From Desulfobacteraceae bacterium (GTDB lineage: Bacteria; Desulfobacterota; Desulfobulbia; Desulfobulbales; Desulfobulbaceae), in contig JALHJD010000212.1 of assembly GCA_022837185.1 (NCBI GenBank), positions 1-5,203 on the forward strand: a stretch of DNA of 5,203 bases. Reading direction: 5' to 3'. The notes beneath the pieces were generated by a model. That model was not told where the DNA came from, made no database searches, and saw nothing but the letters and a program-made list of their open reading frames with translations. Below, one piece after another: positions 1-5,203 of the stretch. The first letter of the stretch is position 1; every line of letters starts with the position of its first letter. The translations under genes and the position numbers were made by a program.

Positions 1-182
1 AGAACACGGAGGGCCACACTGTTCGATTAGTGGAAGCCAGGACAAAAGCGTCGCGAAAGGCGAGACGCTGGAGGCTCCGTCGGGGTCTTAGGGGGCGGCA
101 AGTATGGAGAGAGACGTTCGAGAACTTGGGATACCCATCGCGTTCCCGATCCAGTCGGTAGGCGAGCGTATAGCACCAAAAG
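1..182 (+). other. Gene-free stretch upstream of the maturase fragment, possibly degraded group II intron 5' sequence
   Basis: No plus-strand frame here shows recognisable protein homology, and the frame that later carries the RT signature is closed by stop codons, the last at 171-173. The segment can form local RNA hairpins. The best is at 47-69: AGCGTC pairs with GACGCT, followed inside by a G-A mismatch, a 2-bp CG/CG step and an AAAGG loop. Its position directly before a maturase fragment and the presence of stems suggest leftover intron domain I-IV sequence. I could not match specific intron motifs such as a 5' GUGYG start or exon-binding sites, so the assignment is inference. It could equally be unrelated sequence joined to the RT fragment by deletion. 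Confidence 0.35.
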
Positions 183-419
183 GCAGAAGAGGATGGGAGA
201 GTTCTGCATCCGGTGACGGGAACGCCGCAAGGCGGGATCGTGGAGAGCTTGCTTGAGGTCTATCGTGAGTTCAAGAAGCTGTTGTACAAGTGGCGAAATC
301 GTCGTAGTCAGAAACGCAGCTGCAACTGGCAGGGCTTCCTGGACATGCTCAAGCACTATGCGATTCGTTCCCCGCATATCGCAGAGACCGGCCCATCGCC
401 TCAGCTGCAACTGTTCTGA
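183..419 (+). pseudogene. Internally deleted group II intron reverse transcriptase/maturase remnant
   Basis: The frame reads EEDGRVLHP followed by VTGTPQGGIV, which is the RT motif preceding the catalytic YADD block in group II intron-encoded proteins. It passes at about position 243 straight into SLLEVYREFKKLLYKW, then NRRSQKRSCNWQGF and LKHYAIRSPHI, and stops at 417-419. That second part is the characteristic C-terminal end of the maturase in the subgroup lacking an endonuclease domain. Family members are usually 400 or more residues. Here the N-terminal RT blocks, the YADD active site, the thumb and most of the maturase domain are missing, so reverse transcription is impossible. The two blocks remain in frame across the junction, and a GTG at 213 could start a 68-residue peptide, but no Shine-Dalgarno motif supports translation. 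Identification of both blocks rests on recognised family motifs; the internal deletion is inferred from their abnormal proximity. Confidence 0.82.
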
Positions 420-449
420 GGAGGTCAGCGCAAAGCGAGTGGCTCCGAA

Positions 450-516
450 GAGCCCTGTGCGGGAAAACCGCACGCAGGGATCTGTCGGGGGGTGCCTGGG
501 TAACTGGACACCTGCC
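450..516 (+). ncRNA. Group II intron 3' end: domain V and domain VI
   Basis: Thirty bases after the maturase stop codon the RNA folds like the catalytic core of a group II intron. Domain V spans 450-482: CCCTG (453-457) pairs with CAGGG (475-479), a two-base CG bulge sits at 473-474, and TGCGG (458-462) pairs with CCGCA (468-472) around a GAAAA loop. The base carries the AGC catalytic triad at 451-453. The expected G-U wobble at the triad is instead G452 opposite A480. Domain VI follows: GGTG (491-494) pairs with CACC (509-512) and an upper stem closes on a GTAA loop (500-503). A508, unpaired opposite C495, lies about eight bases before the probable 3' end near 516, the normal distance for the branch-point adenosine. 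The exact intron-exon boundary is inferred. Confidence 0.75.
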
Positions 517-636
517 AAACAATCGAACTCCCTGCCGCCATAAGCAGGTCGGATGCGCAAACATGTTCTTCTCCTCATTCGTCCCCGCAGCGCGGGGTAG
601 GGCGCTGCCAACTGCCGACTTTCCTGGTGTGCCCCG
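517..636. other. Short non-coding gap between the intron remnant and the glycolipid-binding gene
   Basis: The segment contains no supported reading frame. It separates two converging units, the plus-strand intron remnant and the minus-strand gene ending at 637. If the intron inserted here, the first bases represent its 3' exon. Apart from the hairpin at 583-597, I see only a short palindrome AACATGTT at 560-567 and no target-site duplication. Confidence 0.5.
583..597. terminator. Possible GC hairpin downstream of the glycolipid-binding gene
   Basis: CCCCGC (583-588) and GCGGGG (592-597) form a perfect six-base-pair stem with a three-base loop, 40 bases beyond the stop codon of the minus-strand gene. 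Neither strand has a T-run after the stem, so it is not a classical intrinsic terminator. It might stabilise the 3' end of the transcript or have no role. Confidence 0.25.
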
Positions 637-1284
637 TCATCTGTCCTTTGATTTCTGTCTCTTGAAACCGGGCCGGTCCATTCCTGGTCCAGAGCCGGCC
701 GGGGCGGCGAATTCGGCAACCCACAGCCCCTCGTAGCGAACGACCCGTCCGAAAATATCGGTATCCAGGTAGGCGATGAACGGGTCGCCGTCGACAATCG
801 CCTGATAGCGGAACCTGCGTTCGGTCTCGCGGATGTACAACTGTTCCAACGGCTCAAGTCGAAACTCCGGAAAGCGAAGCCAGGCACTTCTGACAGGCGC
901 CCGCCCTCCGACAACAAGGTCCAGGCGGCGGATCGGCAAGGTGTTGGTGGCAGGCGTGAATCCCAGGTCAATGTCCAGGGCACCGTCGAGGGCGGACACA
1001 GGAAAACCGTCTTGCGTCCAGCGTCCCTCGCCGTCCGCCGCGAGGGAGAACAGGATGGCAGCGCCGCCCGCCTCGCCCTCGATCACTGCAGAGTGCGTGC
1101 GCCACTCCTGGTCGCAGTCGATTGCGTAGCAGAGCCGGGCCGCCGGGCCTCCTGGTTCGGCATCCACTTCGCCGGTCAGGCTCCACCCGGCGGGGGTGCG
1201 CACCACACGTGCCTCTTCGTGTCCGGGTACGTCCAGGCGGCGCCACCGCATGCGCGATTCTGCCGGAAACGGGTGAAGGTTCAT
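637..1284 (-). CDS. Putative glycolipid-binding domain protein (DUF1089 / PF06475 family)
   Basis: The 215-residue product matches the DUF1089 family along most of its length. Visible hallmarks are CDQEWRTHSAVIEG at about 57-70, the signature DIDLGFTPATNTLPIRRL at 104-121, and a C-terminal block with FRYQA, FIAYLDTD and VRYEGLW at about 158-188. A known structure in the family has a fold likened to lipid carriers of the LolA/LppX kind, hence the 'glycolipid-binding' label; no ligand or reaction is established. There is no signal peptide or membrane segment, so the protein is probably cytoplasmic. The start at 1284 is chosen because AAGGAG lies nine bases upstream; an ATG three codons earlier (1293) abuts that motif. 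The frame stays open to 1575, but that extension runs antisense-in-register through the kinase end and has no homology. The tail after residue 195 is basic and probably disordered. Family assignment is firm, function is not. Confidence 0.88.
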   Translation of the reverse strand: MNLHPFPAESRMRWRRLDVPGHEEARVVRTPAGWSLTGEVDAEPGGPAARLCYAIDCDQEWRTHSAVIEGEAGGAAILFSLAADGEGRWTQDGFPVSALDGALDIDLGFTPATNTLPIRRLDLVVGGRAPVRSAWLRFPEFRLEPLEQLYIRETERRFRYQAIVDGDPFIAYLDTDIFGRVVRYEGLWVAEFAAPAGSGPGMDRPGFKRQKSKDR

Positions 1285-1450
1285 GGAGGACATCTCCTTG
1301 GGAACGTGTACTGATCCATGCCTGGGACGCTCCCACCTGTCCCGGGCCGGCAGGAGGGCAATCCGGCTGGCCGGCTTATCTCCTGCTTTTCGGTGCTGCC
1401 TGGCCGGGAGTGATAAAATGGGGGCGCGGCCGGACGCAAAAGTTTCCCGG
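1285..1450 (-). other. Intergenic region between the kinase and glycolipid-binding genes
   Basis: The 166 bases hold the ribosome binding site above but no convincing promoter. A weak TTTTAT box near 1413-1420 lacks a good -35 partner at proper spacing. Several GCCGGC-type elements (1346-1351, 1370-1375) and a CCGGC at 1363-1367 could form competing GC stems in the leader RNA, none followed by a T-run. The gap is compatible with either read-through from the kinase gene or an independent promoter. Confidence 0.4.
1294..1299 (-). promoter_or_regulatory. Ribosome binding site of the glycolipid-binding gene
   Basis: AAGGAG on the minus strand sits nine bases before the ATG at 1284 and directly touches the alternative ATG at 1293. 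This spacing favours the downstream start and shortens the open frame from 312 to 215 residues. Confidence 0.7.
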
Positions 1451-4400
1451 TCAGAGGGTTCGTCCCGGACTTCCGCCGCAGGGCGTTTCATTTTTTTCAT
1501 CCAGGGCGTGTCTGATTTTGGCCGCCAGCCCGTTGGCCGTGAATGGTTTCTGAATAAAATGACAGCCCTTTTCAAGTACGCCCCGGTGGGCGATGACGTC
1601 AGCAGTGTAGCCGGACATAAACATCACCTTGATGCCCGGGTGGAATTGCTTCACTCTTTCCGCCAGTTCCCTCCCGTTCATCTCTGGCATTACGACATCG
1701 GTGAGCAGCAGGTCGATTCCGCCGGAACTTGATTGGGCCAGCTTGAGCGCTTTCTCCGGGGATTGGGCCAGCAATACCTTGTAATTGAACCCGGTGAGGA
1801 TGCGCTCAACCAGTTTCAGGATCGACAGTTCGTCCTCGACCACCAGCACCGTCTCGCCGCTGCCTTTGACCGGCTGCCCGTCAGCCTGGTGCGGCTGTTT
1901 GATTTTGTCGTCCCGATGCCGCGGCAGGTAGATCCTGAAGGTCGTTCCTTGTCCGGGTTCACTGTACACATTGATGAAGCCGTTGTTCTGTCTGACGATG
2001 CCGTAAACCGTGGGCAGCCCAAGCCCCGTCCCTTTCCCCACGCTCTTGGTGGTGAAAAAGGGTTCAAAGATTTTATCCAGTATGTCCTGATCCATGCCGC
2101 AGCCGTCATCGCTCACGGCCAGCAGAACAAAATCACCGGGCGCGGCGCCCTCGTGGGCCGCGCAATATTCCTCGTCAATGGTCACCGAGGATGTTTCGAT
2201 GGTGATCTTTCCCACGTCGGCTATGGCGTCCCGGGCGTTGACGCACAGGTTGGCAAGGATCTGGTCGAGCTGGGACGGGTCCATCAGGACCGGCCAGAGC
2301 CCTTTTCCCGGCCGCCAGATCAGGTTGATGTCTTCACCGATAAGCTTCTTCAATATCTTGAGCATGCCCGCAACGGCCCTGTTCAAATCCAGGACCTCCG
2401 GGGTGATGGCTTCCTTTCTGGCAAAGGCGAGCAGCTGCCGGATAATATCCCTTGATCTCCCGGCGGCGGTGAAGATCTCGTTCAGGTCATCTCGCAGCGG
2501 ATCCCCGGGCCGCACTTTGTCCAGCGCCAGTTGGGTGAAGCCGATGATGACGCTGAGAATGTTGTTGAAATCGTGGGCCACGCCGCCGGCCAGCCGGCCC
2601 ACCGCTTCCATCTTCTGGGCCTGGGTCAACTGGGCTTGCAGTTTCTCATGCTCTTCCTCGGCCCGCCTGCGTTCCGCGATGTCCCGGAAAAAGCCCACCA
2701 TGCATGCCCGGCCATCGATGGTGATTGTGGCGGCGTTCACGTCGGCGAAAACAACCGAGCCGTCCTTTCGCAGGCAGGGCAGGTCCCGGACCAGTGTTTT
2801 TTTCCCAAGCACCTGGTCCATGAAATTTTTCATAATCGATGGCAGATCATCCTTTGGATGAATATCCTCCACCCCGATTTTCGTCAACTCCGGTTCGGAG
2901 TAGCCAAGGAAACGGCAGATGGCGGGATTGGCATACCTTAATTTGTTCGTTTCGAGGTCGGCAATCAGAATGCCGTCGGCACTCCCTTCAAACAGAGTGC
3001 GGTACCTTGCTTCGGAGTCCCGCAGGGCGTCTGCCGCCCGTTCCCGCTCTTCCTCGTTTTCGATGTGGTGGAGGGCAAAGCCGATATCCTCCAGGAGTTC
3101 CGCAAACAGAGATTGCTCTTCCGCATCGTCGGCCATGGCGGTCGGCAGGGCCACGATCAGACAGCCGTAGTGACGGTCGGCGTGCCGCAGCGTCCCGGCC
3201 AGGGTTGCCGTCTCCCGGTGGACGGGCGAAAGGGGGCAATCGCGGCAGTCGTTCTCTATGTCCCGCATGATCACGATCCCAGGTTCATCAGCTGCCTTGA
3301 GGCAGCATGCCGGCCACCTGCCCCGAACAAGATCGGCGCGCAGGACATCGAATTTCCGGCCGATGCCCGATTCGGCCAGGGCAAGCAGGCCGTCGGCGGG
3401 ATCGCGCATTCCGATCCAGGCCGATCTGTAGCCCCTTGTTTCGGTGAGGATCTCGCAGACCCTGTGTAGCAGTCTGTTCCTGTCCTTTTCCTGGGTGATG
3501 AGATGATTGACATCGCGGAGCGCGCGGAGAACGGCATTCAGGTGCCGGATTTTTTCTTCCGACCGCTTGCGTTCGCTGATGTCCGTGATAAAGGCATAAT
3601 AATATCGTATCGCACCGGACGCATCCCTGATGGTGTGTACCAGCAATTCGACCGGCACCTGTGATCCGTCCTTGCGCCGGTATTCTTTTTCGAAGCGCAC
3701 CGGTTTGTCCCGGTGGGCGATTTCCGCCAGGATGCCGGCTTCGATGGTCCGCCATTCCGGCGGGGTGAGGGTCCCGATCCAGTTTATTTTATCCAGTTCC
3801 TCCCGGCTGTACCCCGTCAACTCGCAGAAGGCGCGGTTGAAGAATTCGAGGCGGCCATCCGAATATGAAACCGCCAGGGGTTGCTGAGCATTATCGACAA
3901 GGTCGGCAAGGAAGCGCTGACGTTGCCTGCTTTGCCGCAATTTCTGTTCGGCGAGCCGTTGCTCGGTAATGTCAATGGAGAGAATGAAGAGCCCTTCGGG
4001 CACCGGTTCGATGCTGAGGTCGAAAAAGCCCCGTTCGCCGCCCGGATACGTGAATTCATTTTCCAGCCGTTCATACACGCGGTCCTTCATGCACCGCTGG
4101 AGCACGGTGAACAGCTCGGTGGCTTCGATACCCGGGTAGGCCTCCATCAGTGTCCGGCCCAGGAGTTCCTCCCGGCTTTTCCGCCCCTGGCGCGCCACGG
4201 CCTCGTTGGCATACAGGAACCGCCAGTCCGGATCAATGATCTGGCATCCTTCGAGCATGCCGTCGAGGGCCTGGCGGTATCTTGCCTCGCTTTTTTCCAA
4301 TGCCTCCCTGGCCGCCCGTTCCTCGGTCTGGTCCCGGAAGACAAGGACAACGCCGGTGATGTTGCCGGATGCATCACGGATGGGTGCTCCGCTGTCGGCA

Positions 4401-5203
4401 ATGGGCCGTTCGGAGCCGTCCCTGGAGATCAGGAGGGTATGGTTGGCGAGACCGATAACCACGCCTTTCCGCAGGATTTTCTCGGCGAGGTCTTCCCCTT
4501 TCAGGCGGGTCTCCTCGTTGATGATCTGAAAGACGTCGTTCAACGGCCTGCCGCGCGCTTCTTCCATGGTCCAGCCGGTCAACTCCTCCGCCGGGGGGTT
4601 GAGCAGTTCCACCAGGCCCCGGGCGTCGGCGGAGATGACGGCATCGCCGATGGCCTTCAGGGTAACGCTGTGCCGCTCAACGCTGGCCCGCAAGGCCGCC
4701 TCGGCATGATAGAGCGCCCGGTACCGGGCCTTCTTGTCCCGCTGCCACAGGGCCAGCACGGCCGCTCCAATGCAGAAGGTCAAGCCGAACAGGAGCGCCA
4801 GAATCAGGAGGGAGTGGAAGCGCCAGGCGGCAAAAGCCTCTTTCTCATCGACCTTGGCAATGATGAACCAGGGGGAATCCGGGATGGGCAGGATGTACGA
4901 AACCACTTCCTCCCCCCGGTAGTCCTTTCCCCGGACCGGGCCTTTCCTGTCGAGAACGGCCATAACCGCGGGCACATCCGTCCGGCTCAGGGGCATGCGC
5001 AGTTGGAGCGCGGTATCCGGCAGGTGACGGAGGTCGTTCAGAAACAGCACCTCGCCGCCCTCCCGGCGAACCAGGAGGGTCTCACCGGTCTGGCTGGCAA
5101 CCGGCCAGGACTGAATGAGGGGATAGAGGAATTGCGAGGCGTCGGAGATCAGGACAAGCGCAGCGTCCTGACGGGGCTCGCCGACCGTTTCAGTAAGGAG
5201 GGG
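1451..5203 (-). CDS. Hybrid sensor histidine kinase with CACHE-like sensor, four PAS domains, a GAF domain and a receiver (5' end outside window)
   Basis: The frame is open to the right edge, so the start lies outside; the GTG at 5050 is internal to the sensor domain. Numbering visible residues from the edge (1250 total): 1-128 is the C-terminal part of an extracytoplasmic CACHE-like sensor (FLYPLIQSW, LRMPLSR, PDSPWFIIAKVD). A membrane helix spans about 129-153. PAS domains lie near 172-296, 308-416, 428-544 and 731-844, most ending in DxTE/DISE/DIAE motifs, with a GAF domain at about 561-716. The HisKA box AGGVAHDFNN carries the phospho-accepting His877. The ATPase has the N box (Asn989), DDGCG (1032-1036), IFEPFFTTK and GKGTGLGL (1056-1063). 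The receiver (1118-1231) has the VEDE acidic pair, phospho-acceptor Asp1169, Ser1196 and Lys1219. All catalytic residues are present, so autophosphorylation at His877 and transfer to Asp1169 is expected at the inner membrane. No HPt or DNA-binding output is attached, so the next partner and the stimulus are unknown. Confidence 0.95.
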   Translation of the reverse strand, partial: PLLTETVGEPRQDAALVLISDASQFLYPLIQSWPVASQTGETLLVRREGGEVLFLNDLRHLPDTALQLRMPLSRTDVPAVMAVLDRKGPVRGKDYRGEEVVSYILPIPDSPWFIIAKVDEKEAFAAWRFHSLLILALLFGLTFCIGAAVLALWQRDKKARYRALYHAEAALRASVERHSVTLKAIGDAVISADARGLVELLNPPAEELTGWTMEEARGRPLNDVFQIINEETRLKGEDLAEKILRKGVVIGLANHTLLISRDGSERPIADSGAPIRDASGNITGVVLVFRDQTEERAAREALEKSEARYRQALDGMLEGCQIIDPDWRFLYANEAVARQGRKSREELLGRTLMEAYPGIEATELFTVLQRCMKDRVYERLENEFTYPGGERGFFDLSIEPVPEGLFILSIDITEQRLAEQKLRQSRQRQRFLADLVDNAQQPLAVSYSDGRLEFFNRAFCELTGYSREELDKINWIGTLTPPEWRTIEAGILAEIAHRDKPVRFEKEYRRKDGSQVPVELLVHTIRDASGAIRYYYAFITDISERKRSEEKIRHLNAVLRALRDVNHLITQEKDRNRLLHRVCEILTETRGYRSAWIGMRDPADGLLALAESGIGRKFDVLRADLVRGRWPACCLKAADEPGIVIMRDIENDCRDCPLSPVHRETATLAGTLRHADRHYGCLIVALPTAMADDAEEQSLFAELLEDIGFALHHIENEEERERAADALRDSEARYRTLFEGSADGILIADLETNKLRYANPAICRFLGYSEPELTKIGVEDIHPKDDLPSIMKNFMDQVLGKKTLVRDLPCLRKDGSVVFADVNAATITIDGRACMVGFFRDIAERRRAEEEHEKLQAQLTQAQKMEAVGRLAGGVAHDFNNILSVIIGFTQLALDKVRPGDPLRDDLNEIFTAAGRSRDIIRQLLAFARKEAITPEVLDLNRAVAGMLKILKKLIGEDINLIWRPGKGLWPVLMDPSQLDQILANLCVNARDAIADVGKITIETSSVTIDEEYCAAHEGAAPGDFVLLAVSDDGCGMDQDILDKIFEPFFTTKSVGKGTGLGLPTVYGIVRQNNGFINVYSEPGQGTTFRIYLPRHRDDKIKQPHQADGQPVKGSGETVLVVEDELSILKLVERILTGFNYKVLLAQSPEKALKLAQSSSGGIDLLLTDVVMPEMNGRELAERVKQFHPGIKVMFMSGYTADVIAHRGVLEKGCHFIQKPFTANGLAAKIRHALDEKNETPCGGSPGRTL

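Noticed and set aside
14..33. tRNA-like T-arm (GTTCGATT flanked by CACT/AGTG)
   Set aside because: The loop has eight bases, and no acceptor stem, D-arm or anticodon arm can be placed around it.
223..234. CGCC-GCAA-GGCG hairpin with a GNRA-type loop
   Set aside because: It lies exactly in the codons for the conserved TPQGG motif and is explained by coding constraint.
27..983. A 318-codon open frame on the minus strand
   Set aside because: It runs antisense to the intron remnant and out of frame across the end of the glycolipid-binding gene. Its translation has no recognisable domain and is rich in Arg, Pro and Ser, as expected of a shadow frame in GC-rich DNA.
1346..1375. GC-rich inverted elements as a terminator after the kinase gene
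   Set aside because: The stems are built from self-palindromic GCCGGC units with long loops, lack any T-run, and lie far from the kinase stop codon.
1408..1440. Possible sigma-70 promoter for the glycolipid-binding gene (TTTTAT box with TTTGCG upstream)
   Set aside because: The -10 match is partial, the -35 match is poor, and the surrounding GC-rich sequence makes a chance match likely.
1285..1575. N-terminal extension of the glycolipid-binding gene to an ATG at 1575
   Set aside because: The extra 97 residues overlap the kinase's 3' end in another frame and show no family similarity. A proper ribosome binding site supports the start at 1284.
1733..2861. Long plus-strand frames opposite the kinase (1733-2455 and 2094-2861)
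   Set aside because: They are mirror frames of a strongly conserved kinase core and receiver; their translations carry no domain signatures.
4899..5050. GTG at 5050 as the start of the kinase
   Set aside because: The same frame continues without a stop to 5203, and the upstream residues (FLYPLIQSW, GETLLVRREGGEV) continue the sensor domain, so the gene is cut by the window edge.

Overview
The window is a GC-rich bacterial segment that probably comes from a free-living, signalling-rich proteobacterium. The style of the large sensor kinase (an extracytoplasmic sensor followed by several PAS and GAF modules, an HDFNN-type kinase core and a C-terminal receiver) resembles proteins common in Geobacter-like Desulfuromonadota and related deltaproteobacterial lineages. 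That taxonomic guess is inference only; no marker gene is present.

Layout. (1) Positions 1-516, plus strand: the remains of a group II intron. A short open frame joins the RT signature GTPQGG directly to the C-terminal tail of an intron-encoded maturase. It is followed at the expected distance by a foldable domain V hairpin and a domain VI hairpin with a candidate branch-point adenosine. The first ~180 bases hold no convincing gene. (2) Positions 517-636: a short non-coding gap with one perfect GC hairpin. (3) Positions 637-1284, minus strand: an intact gene for a putative glycolipid-binding protein (DUF1089 / PF06475 type). (4) Positions 1285-1450: an intergenic leader with no convincing promoter or terminator. 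(5) Positions 1451-5203, minus strand: a very large hybrid sensor histidine kinase whose 5' end lies beyond the right edge of the window; 1250 codons are visible.

The two intact reading frames lie on the same strand, kinase first and glycolipid-binding protein second, separated by 166 bases. They could share a transcript, but the gap is long enough for a separate promoter and nothing in the sequence ties their functions together. The intron remnant points the opposite way and converges on the 3' end of the glycolipid-binding gene. The most notable item is this miniaturised intron: it has lost most of its reverse transcriptase yet keeps a recognisable 3' ribozyme end. I saw no wholly new system, CRISPR array, tRNA, rRNA or insertion sequence.
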